Shown piece after piece: positions 35,959-51,200 of a stretch of DNA of 64,000 bases (positions are counted from its first letter, which is position 1; each line of letters opens with the position of its first letter). Below the pieces are notes generated by a model, which had not been told where the DNA came from, did not search any database, and saw only the letters and a list, made by a program, of their open reading frames with translations. The stretch spans positions 6,386,001-6,450,000 of the forward strand of contig OZ014416.1 of the NCBI GenBank assembly GCA_963965975.1, in the 5' to 3' direction. Origin of the DNA: Xestospongia bergquistia (lineage: Eukaryota; Porifera; Demospongiae; Haplosclerida; Petrosiidae). A program made the position numbers and the translations under genes.

Positions 35959-36269
35959 CTATAGTTGACTCATCATTTTAGTACCAATGTCCTTTAAAGT
36001 CTTGTCAGTTTGTTCTAAAAGATAATCACAAATCTTCTTTAGTAACTCAATTGGGTGTTCATCATCATCTATCTGGCTCTGTAGCTTCTCTACAATTTTA
36101 TCAGCTTTATCATATACAACGGTTGTATTCTTAACATCTTCCTTAGCACATGTTGGCAACAGATCAGCAGCAACAAGTCTGTTAACCATACGATGAGGAT
36201 TAGCATCGACAAATATATCACAAAGATCAGCAGAATGAACATGAAAGATTTTTGAAGCATCACGTTTGC
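35959..36269 (-). CDS. Gene B CARD-like terminal exon
   Basis: Phase 1 start, stop TAG at 35959-35961. Helical module with IFHVHSADLCDIFVDANPHR, MVNRLVAADLLPTCAKEDV, YDKADKIVEKLQSQI, LLKKICDYLLEQ and TLKDIGTKMMSQL. It clearly matches the gene A module at 19552-19854, but here the protein ends directly after it. Confidence 0.75.
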
Positions 36270-39200
36270 CTGCATAATATATACAATGATGTAATGACAT
36301 CACTTTTAAAACCAATTATAAACTTACTACTAACAGTGTTACTACCTTCATTAATAGACACAGCTATATTGTAAATGACATCAAACAATCAGTCATTTAT
36401 GAGTAATTATGTAATCATGTACTGTTTAAATGATATGGATAAAGTAACTTACTGTCACTTTGATCATCAAATGTGTTATTGTCTGTTTGTTCCACACATC
36501 CTATAAAATTGTAGTATGACAATGAACATAGTATATACTAGTGTATATACTTATGTACCATTATTATCATGAGCTCTAGAGAACTCTTTCCCAATAAGTT
36601 CAATGTTACAACCTACAATAAAAGAGATGTACTCATATAATTATAGATTAAAAAAAAATTGGTCCATTTTATATTCTTTTGCATTTACTGTCATGTTCCA
36701 TGACAAATAAAGTTACTGCAATTTGATTAATTTTATATTTCAATACATAATAAAAACATGAACACTTTTTGGACTAAACAACTAGTAGAGTTTTTGACTA
36801 CTTTCAACTGATTATATAAAATGTATAGTATCAACTTGACAATTCTTTATCTTATTGTATCAATTTAACAACACTGTACTAGATGTCAAATCCTCATATT
36901 ATCTGTGTAACAATCTATATTGCAAATAGAGCAATTTATGTACAACTAATCATACCACTCAGTTATTATGATTATGAGTGTAATAGTAACTCTATAAAGA
37001 GCTTCTATTAAACATTTACAAAGCTAGGAGAAAATTTCTCCAAAATTAAAGTGACCTCCAATATGATCAACATGTAGCAACCATTGAAGCAGTCGATGTA
37101 ATTACAGCAATTGAAGATTTGTATTGACCACTTACTTTGAGTATCCTGTTGTACAGAGCTTTTTGCTTTCAAGTACTCACATATCCTCATAGCTCGAGTT
37201 ATGTCCTGAACAAGTGGTCCCTTTACAATATTCAAAATGGTATTCCAAGTGACAGGAGCACCTTCATTCTGACCATTCATGTCAAACCACTTCTGAATAA
37301 CATATTCAAGTCTGGTTTGATCTGAATCATTGTGTTGAGCCATACCATGAAGGTCATTGAAACTCACTCCAAGACCTTGACCAATGTTTCGCCATCGACT
37401 ATTGATAAAAGCTAGTTGGGTTAAAACTTCATATCTTTTAGGTTTTTCATCTGTGAGTAGAATATGATAAAGAATTGTCATATAAGTTTGTCTAACATAT
37501 GGCAACTAACTACTAGCTACAATATGACAATATATAACAATTACAGTAATCAAATATAAAAGTAGCAGATATAAAACAAGAAAATTAAAAAATAAATAAT
37601 AAATTATTGAAAAAAAATTTTCTTGACTTGTAGACATACCTCCAATATTGTATGTAATAGATGATGACATCTGTTTGTCAGGTTTGGTAACAATGTTAGT
37701 AAATTCTGAAAAAAATCAACAAAGTCAATACAAGAGAATACTGACATAATTAGAACCTTTTGTTGTTCTCGTCTGAACTTGTTTTGATAATCTTTGTATA
37801 ACTTCATCTTTTATTGGTGGAGAAGCTATACTCTATGTAGAGAAAATCCAATTTTCAAAGACACACTGTTAAGACAAAGTGAATGTAAACTTACCAAAGG
37901 ATTACGTCCAGCAAAAATACTAAATTTATTGAGATGTTCTCGTACAGAGAGTTGGGTAAAATCTGAGTATGGATAGAAGAACATGATCTCCCTACATAAT
38001 TCTTGTATATGTTGGACATAGTGATCTGGTAGTGGTAGATCTTTGTTGGTGTTAGTAAAGAGAGCTTTGGTCACAAGAGGAGCAAGACAGAGGTATGGTT
38101 CCTTTTCACCAACAACTAATTTGACAGCGACCTTTTCATCGTTAGTGGAAGTAGCAGTTCCTTTCACTAGTACTCCCTTAGCAACTTTTTTTAGTGCATA
38201 GACAACACGATCTTTCTGTTCCTTATCTATGATATCCTTAATGTTACCAGGTGCAATAACAAACTGTTTTGAAGTACATGGACATAATTCTTTTTTAAGA
38301 TTAAGAATTTCTTTGATGAGTGATGCACGAAGTTGATAACTTTCAATTAAATTGCTGTGAGACACAAGAACTGTAACACATCGGTTGGCTTCAGTAACCT
38401 CAACCATCACTTCAATATTATTCTCCTCCTCTCTCCAATAAATACCACTTTTCCACATAGTACAGACTCGATGCAACTCTTGGCTCTCTTGAGTGTGTAT
38501 AACATATCCTCCTTTCTCGGTTGGAGAAGGACAGTAAGTATAAGCAAAGCGATGAAGAAGAGTGTGAAGGAAATGCATGGAGAGAAATTGCTGTGGTTCT
38601 GGACACCATAAGCACCAACCAAATCCATTTGTTGTTTCAAAGATTGAAGTGGGTTTGTCTGCTGTTATAAGTGCAGGAAAAAATAAAAATTTCTCATCTT
38701 TACTAATAGGGAAGTCATCAGATGATACATTGTTACTGATACTAGAAACAGCATAAGAATCCATTTGATGACAAAATTGTAGACTTGTTAAAAAACGAAT
38801 TAGCATATCTGTGTTGTGGTTTTTGAAAAGCTTTGCTAGAGTAGAGACAAGCATTATACCAGTATTACTAGCAACTGGTTTACACTCACGATCGATGCTT
38901 TTATTGAATAAGACACCATTTACCTCAGTTAAGAGAGCTTTTTTGTCAAAAATCACCCATGTGTCAGCCAGAAACAAGATGAGACCCTTGCTTCCAAGAA
39001 TGGTCAAAAACTCCAACACTATAGATCGATCTGTCAGAAGACAAGGCTCATTTAGCTCCAGTAGTTTTGAACATAGCTCATTTAGGCTTATAGCAACCAC
39101 CTCAAGTTGTTGGAGATAAGAATTTAGACAATGGCAGTGGTAGCTCATCTTATCATTTTTGTCCACAACAGCTTCACAGCTCTCTCTTAATTTCGTCATA

Positions 39201-42200
39201 AATTCCTTGACACCTTTTCCTCCTGGTCGATGACAGTCCATTGGTAAATACCCTTTGTAATTCTGAAAACGAATGCCCAGACTTGCTACTTCATTTACAA
39301 AAGGCTGGAAGTCTTTTTCACTCGGGACTTCATCAATGTGACTTCCAACGACAAGCACTTGACTTGAGCTAATTAACTTCATGCTTACATTTTCGACAAA
39401 GTTAAACCAGAAAAGCAGGTCCTTCTTAATTGTCTCCTCCTCATCAGTAAGGTTACTTAAAATTGCAAAAACAGCTGGTGACCTCAACAAGAGAGTTTCC
39501 AGTACTGCAGCATGGCTACTGTAATATTCTGCATGTCCAGAGAAATCAAATATTACAACATTTCCTATTTCCATAGTATGAAGACTGTGGTACTCAATTC
39601 CGGTGGTTTGTAATACAACATCTTCAACACACATTTCTGGGTCATTATCAGCATGATACCACTTGTCACCACGATAAGAGATAACAGCAGCCAATGAGCT
39701 TTTACCAGCTTCTGTCTTTCCACAGAGAAATATTTTAGCATATGGTCTTGTAAGATAGTCTCTGTGACAGTGTTCAAATGGTTGAAACAATTTCAACAAT
39801 TGAAATCTATTACTGCTAGATGGTGGAATACAATCTATTGGCATTTGTTGATGATCGTTTAGAGCTACTAGATGGTCTGGATTTAACTGGACATAATGCA
39901 AAAGGTAGTGTATGGTTTCTGCATTGCCACTTTGACAGGCTAAATGTAGTAGATTATTACCCCACTAAAATGAAAATAGTGAAAATATAAATAAATCTAT
40001 ATCATTATAAGTAACATATATACTTAATGTGTAATATGATGATAAAAAAGTGGATTAACTTGGTTATAAAATTTTTAAGAATACTTTTGATATATAGACA
40101 TAAGAAAATGACTGAGTCTTTTGAAAGAAAGGTTTGTACATTTCATAGTATTTTTGTTATTAATAACAAGAAATACTGACACAACAAATTCTAAAACAAA
40201 AGGTAAATACAAAACTATGTTAGAGATCACATCAAAGACTATTATTAAAGACTATGATATATCATACAGAATTATAGATTATCATTGTAGTTTCTTAATA
40301 GGAGAAAATTTTAAAAGTAACATTTATCATTGTATTTACTAAATATGAAATGAAGTAAGCATTGTTTCATAACAAAAGTGAATAAAAGATTTAAATGCCA
40401 TTTTAAAGCTGCACTAATTTTCAAATATTTACATATTTGTTATGGAATCATCATATTTTAGTTCAGTCTTTATACAAAGAAGGAGTATTGAATATTACTA
40501 CTGCCTCTGTACATTAAAGTGTCTGTGCGTAAGTATTCCACAATGACACAACAAGTCAAATTGTGATACCGAAATTTAGTTATTTTCTAAGGTCTATTTA
40601 ATTTCCTCCTTCTTTGTACATTCATTCAATTTCATATTGAAACTAAGTCTTTCACATAAAACAATCACCATAAATCAGAACACAAGAAAAAAGGACACAA
40701 GGAGATCTTATAACTCACCAGTTGCTCCAACACTCTCTATACTCTATACTCAATGTAGTGATACCATGTAGAGGACCAATTGAATTTTATCGAGTAAAAT
40801 TTATTACATTAATAATAGTTAGCCAATAAATGACACTAGCAGTAACAGTAAGAGAGCAAAAATAAACACTGATTCACTTGAAGTAAGCTCTACTGTCTTA
40901 TTCTCAAGTATGATTTCAAAATAATTAACTGAATGTTAATTGCCGAGCGCCTTAGCGCGAGGCAAATAATCGTGCGTCGCATCTCGCAGATAGTTTGTAT
41001 GTATGTATGTATGTATGTATGTATGTGTCACGCTTCAGAATGCAATTATTTCAGCCCAAACCGTAAACGTATGCTCACGTGCTCCTGAAATAGCACTGTT
41101 GCTATTATTCTCCAGCTGTGCATGGAATCATGTGTGCTATCTTCCCTGGCCCAGCTATTTTAACAGAAAGATAAAAATAACATCTGCATACAAAAATGTA
41201 TGCAATTCACTGCACGAGGCTCTACACTGCGTATACGTATGTCTAGTTAATATTAATAACTTAGCAATGAGGTTCTACACTATAGATTTCAGATTTTGTC
41301 TAATGTAAACAGATGTATGAGTGAGAGTCTCTCAAAGAGCATGGTCACTTAGAACTAAGTTATTGATTTTATATAATTATTTTTACACATTTTTTTACAT
41401 AGTAGTATATTTTTTGTTCAGGGAAACAGATATAACCAAATTCACTATTTCTTTAGTCCATGGTTTTTCCAATATATGAAAAAATGGCTTGTCCACATAA
41501 CAATGTGCTTCAATCTGAAGCCAGTGATCTATTCATAATTTATGAAATTCTCCAAAACACTATTACCCAATTATAAGAAAATTAATGTAGAACACATTAC
41601 AAAAGAGGCACAAAACTGTTGAAGCCACACACAGACAAATAATGACAAAGTCATAGACAACTTTTTATGAATGATTACGTGGAGGGAGGATTGATAAAGA
41701 CACACAAGCCTCCAAAATTAGGAAACTTAATTAATTATTCATTACTATCAATTAGTTGATCATTAGGAATTTATGATAGTATTGATACAACAATAACAAC
41801 CCATGTTTGACATAATTCAGGAGAAAACTGAAATTTAGGGAAACTAAAGAAAGTATGTCCTTTCTTATTAATCAGTTCTACTATCAAGATATATCGTTGT
41901 TAAACTATTACTATGGTAGGAACTTTGTCATTTAAATTAGGTTTATATATGTTCTTGAAACATTTTCTATCAAATCATGTTATTAAAATATTTGATGTAA
42001 TGGACAGCCTGAGTATGAGACAGGTTGGTATCAATTTTAAATGCAAATATAAAATGTCACACTTGAAAGACAAAAATCATAAGTAACTATAATGTGACTT
42101 ACTTCGTCTGTAGCTTTTATATCAGCTTGTCCAACTTCAATTAATAACTTTAGAGCATTAACATGACCTCTCTGTGCTGCACAGTGTGCTGGTGTTTGTT

Positions 42201-45200
42201 TAGTCTGGAAAACAGAAAAGAGAAATTTAATTATGAAATTATACTAGCTATAGATATTATATTACCATGTCAAATCTGAACAATGTTGTGACTACACAAC
42301 ATATACAACACACTTAATATAAACTATAAACAGTAGATAATATATACATACAAGTCACTAACAAACTTTATTTATTAGCTATACCTTTTTCTATTATATC
42401 ATATTATGATATTGGTTTTGACTTACTACTAATAAGCTAGGACATCAAAAGACTAAATTCAACAGTAAATACACATGTTGTAAACATCATTGACTCTTTT
42501 AGACTAATATCTAACTTAGTGTCTCTGTTTTAGTATACTGTTTATGTTTTTCTGATGACTTTAGTTATTATATTATTTCTACATTGTCACATTGTCTACA
42601 TGAAGTAGTGATTAGGGCCTATATAACTCTTGTTAATTATGTTCATTGTGCAATCTAATATGTCAGGTTAGTACAGAAATGATGCACAGCAGTTTGAACA
42701 CAATTCTCAGTTCTGTTACTCACAAAAAATTAATACTTTATTTATAGCATAATTGTATGTACAGGTTGAATAGAAGGTTTTACTAATCATTTCTTTGCAT
42801 TGCTTATGTGTCATCAGATTGTTTTAGGATGTTGAAGAGCAGGTTGTCATGTTTATTACTGGCAATAGAAATATTGATAATGCAAATTATATGACACTCT
42901 CATCTACTACATGCAATAAGTGTCACATTTCACATTGTGAATATTGTTATTGATAATCACTAGTATTATTCATAATTTATCTGATATACTTAAAATCATC
43001 AATAGTATTTTATCATAGTAACAGTTGCTGTCACAACAACTATTGTTATGTCAATGCTGTTCAGTAATGTCTACCAATTGACAACTAAGTAAACTGATAG
43101 TAGTAAGGAATATGAACTATTACAACATGTCATACCTACTGATAGCTGACACTGACAATGCTTGTTAATCTATAACTAACACAAGATTTAAACAACAAAT
43201 TTGATGTAGAAATTTCTAATGTCCATGCCCTGAATTCCTTGAACTAATGATAAGTATTACCATTGTTAATAACTAGCTTAGAAAAGAAAAGGAACACCTT
43301 AAAACTACTGCTTGTGCCAATTCTTATTGTTTAAGTTAATTATGATGACATGGGCTGGGCTTTTACAATGGTGCAATTATAATAAATATGAAATACACTA
43401 AAGTGCTTAACCTCGCTGCGGTCTTACTAGAGAATCTAGCCTCCTCAAGTGACGTAATCTCATGTGATGCAAAAGATGATTATTGATGATTTTTCTTCAA
43501 TCAAAGGGAAGTACACAAATATTTTTGTACATTTTTAACAACATCCACATACTTCAAATTTGTATTTAATTTACAGATCTAGTGTATTACTTGTCTCAAT
43601 ATTAAAATAGGAGTGGCTCATTTCTGGCTATGTTTCTTGTACATAGACAATTACAGCTTAGGTTTTTGTGTGGGATTAGTAGCAGTATAAAATTATATGT
43701 ATTATATAATGATGATGATACCACTCTCATAATCATTAGAACATTAACACATATAGCATAACATACTAGTTGGATCTCTATGAATACAAAAACTTTTAAA
43801 GATATTTACTATTATAATAGACCACATCTAATGATAGCTGACACTGACTATGTTTGTTAATTCTTTACTAACAAAAGTTTGAAACAACAAGTTGACATAA
43901 ACAAGTCTAATGGTCATATCAATAACATTTTATATCTATCTAAAAATGATTTAAATCTAGTAGCATGTAATAATCACAACACACAATATACACTAACCAA
44001 GTCACAAATATTTGGATCTGCATTGGAGTTTAACAGTAGCTGTACGATATCACATTGACCTTTTTCTGAGGCTAGATGTAAAGCTGTTTTCTGCTCCTAG
44101 AGGAAGTACACAAATATATTGTACATTTTTAACAACATCCACATACTTCAAATTTGTATTTAATTTACAGATATAATGTATTACTTGTCTCAATATTAAA
44201 ACAGGAGTGGCTCATTTCTGGCTATGTTTCTTGTACATAGACAATTACAGCTTAGGTTTTTGTGTGGGATTAGTAGCAGTATAAAATTATATGTATTATA
44301 TAATGATGATGATACCACTCTCATAATCATTAGAACATTAACACATATAGCATAACATACTAGTTGGATCTCTATGAATACAAAAACTTTTAAAGATATT
44401 TATTATTATAATAGACCACATCTAATGATAGCTGACACTGACTATGTTTGTTAATTCTTTACTAACAAAAGATTGAAACAACAAGTTGACATAAACAAGT
44501 CTAATGGCCATATCAATAACAATTTATATCTATCAAAAAATGATTTAAATCTAGTAACATGTAATAATCACAACACACAATATACACTGACCCTGTCACA
44601 AATATTTGGATCTGCATTGGAGTTTAACAGTAGCTGTACGATATCACAATGACCTTGTTCTGAGGCTAGACGTAAAGCTGTTTTCTGCTCCTAGAGGAAG
44701 TACACAAATATATTGTACATTTTTAACAACATCAACATACTTCAAGTTTGTATTTAATTTACAGATCTAGTGTATTACTTGTATCAATATTAAAACAGGA
44801 GTGGCTCACTTCTGGCTATGTTTCTTACACTTAGGCATTTACAGTTTAGGTTTTTGGGTAGGATTTAGCAGCAATATAAAATTATATGTAATATATAATG
44901 ATGATGATACCACTCTCATAATCATTAGAACATTAACACATATAGCATAACATACTAGTTGGATCTCTATGAATACAAAAACTTTTAAAGATATTTATTA
45001 TTATAATAGACCACATCTAATGATAGCTGACACTGACTATGTTTGTTAATTCTTTACTAACAAAAGATTGAAACAACAAGTTGACATAAACAAGTCTAAT
45101 GGCCATATCAATAACAATTTATAACTATCAAAAAATGATTTAAATCTAGTAACATGTAATAATCACAACACACAATATACACTGACCCTGTCACAAATAT

Positions 45201-48200
45201 TTGGATCTGCATTGGAGTTTAACAGTAGCTGTACGATATCACAATGACCTTGTTCTGAGGCTAGACGTAAAGCTGTTTTCTGCTCCTAGAGGAAGTACAC
45301 AAATATATTGTACATTTTTAACAACATCAACATACTTCAAGTTTGTATTTAATTTACAGATCTAGTGTATTACTTGTATCAATATTAAAACAGGAGTGGC
45401 TCACTTCTGGCTATGTTTCTTACACTTAGGCATTTACAGTTTAGGTTTTTGGGTAGGATTTAGCAGCAATATAAAATTATATGTAATATATAATGATGAT
45501 GATACCACTCTCATAATCATCAGAACATTAACACATATAGCATGACATACTAGTTGGATCTCTATGAATACAAAAATCTTTTAAAGATATGTACTATTAT
45601 AATAGACCACATCAACTGATAGCTGACACTGACTATGTTTGTTAATTCTTTACTAACAAAAGATTGAAACAAGTTGACATAAACAAGTCTAATGGCCATA
45701 TCAATAACATTTTATATCTATCAAAAAATGATTTAAATCTAGTAGCAGGTAATAATCACAAAACACAATATACACTGACCCTGTCACAAATATTTGGATC
45801 TGCATTGGAGTTTAACAGTAGCTGTACGATATCACAATGACCTTGTTCTGAGGCTAGACGTAAAGCTGTTTTCTGCTCCTAGAGGAAGTACACAAATATA
45901 TTGTACATTTTTAACAACATCAACATACTTCAAGTTTGTATTTAATTTACAGATCTAGTGTATTACTTGTCACAATATTAAAATAGGAGTGGCTCACTTC
46001 TGGCTATGATTCTTACACTTAGGCATTTACAGTTTAAGTTTTTGGGTAGGATTTAGCAGCAATATAAAATTATATGTAATATATAATGATGATGATACCA
46101 CTCTCATAATCATCAGAACATTAACACATATAGCATAACATACTAATTGGATCTCTATGAATACAAAAATCTTTTAAAGATATGTACTATTATAATAGAC
46201 CACATCAACTGATAGCTGACACTGACTATGTTTGTTAATTCTTTACTAACAAAAGATTGAAACAAGTTGACATAAACAAGTCTAATGGTCATATCAATAA
46301 CATTTTATATCTATCTAAAAATGATTTAAATCTAGTAGCATGTAATAATCACAACACACAATATACACTAACCAAGTCACAAATATTTGGATCTGCATTG
46401 CAGTTTAACAGTAGCTGTACGATATCACATTGACCATTTTCCGAGGCTAGACGTAAAGCTGTTTTCTGCCCCTAGAGGAAGTACACAAATATATTGTACA
46501 TTTTTAACAACATCAACATACTTCAAGTTTGTATTTAATTTACAGATCTAGTGTATTACTTGTCACAATATTAAAACAGGAGTGGCTCATTTCTGGCTAT
46601 GTTTCTTGTGCATAGACAATTACAGCTTAGGTTTTTGTGTGGGATTAGTAGCAGTATAAAATTATATGTATTATATAATGATGATGATACCACTCTCATA
46701 ATCATTAGAATATTAACACATATAGCATAACATACTAGTTGGATGTCTATGAATACAAAAATCTTTTAAAGATATGTACTATTATAATAGACCACATCTA
46801 ATGATAGCTGACACTGACTATGTTTGTTAATTCTTTACTAACAAAAGTTTGAAACAACAAGTTGACATAAACAAGTCTAATGGCCATATCAATAACATTT
46901 TATATCTATCTAAAAATGATTTAAATCTAGTAGCGTGTAATAATCACAACACACAATATACACTGACCCAGTCACAAATATTTGGATCTGCATTGGAGTT
47001 TAACAGTAGCTGTACGATATCACAATGACCATTTTCCGAGGCTAGATGTAAAGCTGTTTTCTGCCCCTAGAGGAAGTACACAAATATATTGCACATTTTT
47101 AACAACATCCGCATACTTCAAGTTTGTATTTAATTTACAGATCTATTGTATTACTTGTCACAATTTTAAACACTGTAAAAATTAATATGTCATTTTAACA
47201 ACTAATATGTACTTTACATAGGTGGATTACTCTGGAATTTAGAATTTATGTGAATTACTAATTGTATAATTTGTTAGTATGTAACCATACAACATACCAA
47301 GAAATTACATAGTGAGGAATTCTCAAGAATTCTACATTCCATAGTAATCCACCCATGTAAACTACAAATTAGTTGTTAAAATGACATATTAATTTTTACA
47401 GTGAAACAGGAGTTGGTCACTTCTGGCTATGATTCTTACACATATGCAATTATAGGTTAGGTTTTTGTGTGGGTTTAGTAGCAATATAAAATTATATGTA
47501 TTATATAATGATGACGATATCACTCTCATAATCATCAGAACATTAACACGTATAGCATAATATACTAGTTGGATCTCTATGAATACAAACCACAACTACT
47601 AACTGTTTAGTATGTAAATGATACTACATAGAAAACAATAGCTACAATTATACTCTGTTCATGTTAAGAATAACCATTAACTAATGATATAACTATGACT
47701 AATAATGAACTAGAGTGAAATGGTTTGTATTATTCAATAGTCCAAGAATGATCACAATATTTATCAAGAAAAAAACATTTCTACCAATTTCAGGAAACTT
47801 GTAAACCAGATATCTCATATTTATGAAAAACCTGCTGGTCATTAACTAGTGCTCATGCAAGCATTCTCAAGCTTCATCAAAAAAGTTAGACAGAGGGGGA
47901 GGAGTCAAGTTTAAGTTGGGGAGGCTGACCTTATATTTTGTTGCGTTATATTATTAAACATCAAAAATGACTAAAAAATTAATTTGTTTGTCGTTAAAGA
48001 AAGAAACTCTTCTCAATATTTCTAATAAGTTTATGTTATCAGTACAGTCGTTATGTGCATGTAACATCATGGCATGGTTTAGTCGTTCTTGGTCATAGTA
48101 CTTTGTAGGATATGTTTTAGTCAGCGTGAGGTTGAAAAGTGTGTTCTGATGTAGCAGAAGTCATTGGTATGGTTAGATACAGTCTAATTAGGTTAGGAAC

Positions 48201-51200
48201 TTCTGTCTTCAGTGCAAATCAGGGGGGCTTCAGCTCCCCCCCCCTTGCCCCCCCTTCCCTATCGGTATGACTACAGATATAGTACTTAAGGTGTAAAAGT
48301 TATAGGAAATAATACAGTACTATATAGTAGGTAACTTTAGATATATATAATATTGATAATTTGGAAAATTGTATTTCATTCATCCAAATTCTACCTTCAA
48401 TTTTTTTTAATTAGAGGTATGGTAGTAGTCAAAGAAGTCATTTGCAAAATTTATTTTCCAAAATGTCTATTTTATATTCATTCTCTAATATTTCTCACTC
48501 TGAAATTCCCCACTATATGGTATTAAAATATTAGATTAATACAAGTATCAGTATAATAATTGTAACACATGGTCAGACAATGGATGAGTAATATTGTGAT
48601 ATTTGAATGATAACTAGTAGTAGCCAAACCACTTTTTTAAAAGAGCTCTTAAGTATTACCTCCATGAATAATTAGATGCTATAAAGATTTATCTGTTCAG
48701 TACTAGTTTAAAAAATTAAGGAGATTTCAAAGATTGGATCAGTAGAATTTTAATAATAGAAATAATAATGCCACTTGTGGGGTGACATTCACTGATATCC
48801 TTAGTTTACAAAGAAAGTCACAACCTTTTGCTTAACTACACTTTAGTAATAGTTTGTAAATAGAAAAGATACATTAAACTGCCTTCTAAATCAAACATGA
48901 GTAGGTGGGGCTAAATCTTTTGAATGTCTGTGATTGATCTTATTTGTTATAGAATATAATACTTTTAAAAGTAAACACTAACAAACAACAGTAATTTATT
49001 ATTCTTTTAATCAGTTACTAACCTTCTTAGGATGATGAACATTGACATTAGCACCTGATTTAAGTGCTTTAGTTACATTTTCTATATTACCATTTTCAGC
49101 TGAAGTCAATAGTAAGTCATCCTATTAAAATAAATAATATATTATAACTGTGACATGTACCCACATATACTTAGGTCATGTTTATAAGATATTATAACAT
49201 GTAAGATCACTATGTCCATGTCATCATATACAGTAAATATATTATTATATTTGTCACTTACATTTCTAACTTGGTCCATATCTCTTGCTCCAAAAGAACA
49301 TAAGATCTTAACAATGTTATTGTGGCCGTAAAAATATGCTATATAAAGTGGAATGTGTCCCCACTATAAAATGAAATAAATTGTTTCAATAATAATACAT
49401 TAAATTTTTAAAGAAGATATGTAGTATACAATTACAGCTTAGGTTTTTGTGTGGGATTAGTAGCAGTATAAAATTATATGTATTATATAATGATGATGAT
49501 ACCACTCTCATAATCATTAGAATATTAACACATATAGCATAACATACTAATTGGATCTCTATGAATACAAAAATCTTTTAAAGATATGTACTATTATAAT
49601 AGACCACATCAACTGATAGCTGACACTGACTATGTTTGTTAATTCTTTACTAACAAAAGATTGAAACAACAAGTTGACATAAACAAGTCTAATGGCCATA
49701 TCAATAACATTTTATATCTATCTAAAAATGATTTAAATCTAGTAACATGTAATAATCACAACACACAATATACACTGACCCTGTCACAAATATTTGGATC
49801 TGCATTGGAGTTTAACAGTAGCTGTACGATATCACAATGACCTTTTTTCGAGGCTAGATGTAAAGCTGTTTTCTGCTCCTAGAGGAAGTACACAAATATA
49901 TTGTACATTTTTAACAACATCAACATACTTCAAGTTTGTATTTAATTTACAGATATAATGTATTACTTGTCTCAATATTAAAACAGGAGTGGCTCATTTC
50001 TGGCTATGTTTCTTGTGCATAGACAATTACAGCTTAGGTTTTTGTGTGGGATTAGTAGCAGTATAAAATTATATGTATTATATAATGATGATGATATCAC
50101 TCTCATAATCATTAGAATATTAACACATATAGCATAACATACTAGTTGGATCTCTATGAATACAAAAATCTTTTAGAGATATTTACTAATATAATAGACC
50201 ACATCTACTGATAGCTGACACTGACTATGTTTGTTAATTCTTTACTAACAAAAGATTGAAACAACAAGTTGACATAAACAAGTCTAATGGTCATATCAAT
50301 AACATTTTATAACTATCAAAAAATGATTTAAATCTAGTAACATGTAACAATCACAACACACAATATACACTAACCAAGTCACAAATATTTGGATCTGCAT
50401 TGCAGTTTAACAGTAGCTGTACGATATCACAATGACCATTTTCCGAGGCTAGATGTAAAGCTGTTTTCTGCTCCTAGAGGAAGTACACAAATATATTGTA
50501 CATTTTTAACAACATCCACATACTTCAAATTTGTATTTAATTTACAGATATAATGTATTACTTGTCTCAATATTAAAACAGGAGTGGCTCACTTCTGGCT
50601 ATGTTTCTTATACATAGACAATTACAGCTTAGGTTTTTGTGTGGGATTAGTAGCAGTATAAAATTATATGTATTATATAATGATGATGATACCACTCTCA
50701 TAATCATTAGAACATTAACACATATAGCATAACATACTAGTTGGATCTCTATGAATACAAAAACTTTTAAAGGTATTTACTATTATAATAGACCACATCT
50801 AATGATAGCTGACACTGACTATGTTTGTTAATTCTTTACTAACAAAAGATTGAAACAACAAGTTGACATAAACAAGTCTAATGGCCATATCAATAACATT
50901 TTATAACTATCAAAAAATGATTTAAATCTAGTAGCATGTAACAATCACAACACACAATATACACTAACCAAGTCACAAATATTTGGATCTGCATTGCAGT
51001 TTAACAGTAGCTGTACGATATCACAATGACCATTTTCCGAGGCTAGATGTAAAGCTGTTTTCTGCTCCTAGAGGAAGTACACAAATATATTGTACATTTT
51101 TAACAACATCCACATACTTCAAATTTGTATTTAATTTACAGATATAATGTATTACTTGTCTCAATATTAAAACAGGAGTGGCTCACTTCTGGCTATGTTT

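Noticed and set aside
38357-39119. Plus-strand open frames inside the gene B ROC-COR exon
   Set aside because: Antisense shadows of a 690-codon coding exon with clear GTPase motifs.
46982-47185. Plus-strand open frame of 67 aa, identical at 53954-54157
   Set aside because: It is antisense to a gene B ankyrin exon and its intron, and recurs only because the segment is duplicated.
47389-47595. Minus-strand open frame of 68 aa, repeated at 54361 and 59547
   Set aside because: Lies in the duplicated intron starting at the MITE edge. No domain, and its conservation is explained by segmental duplication.
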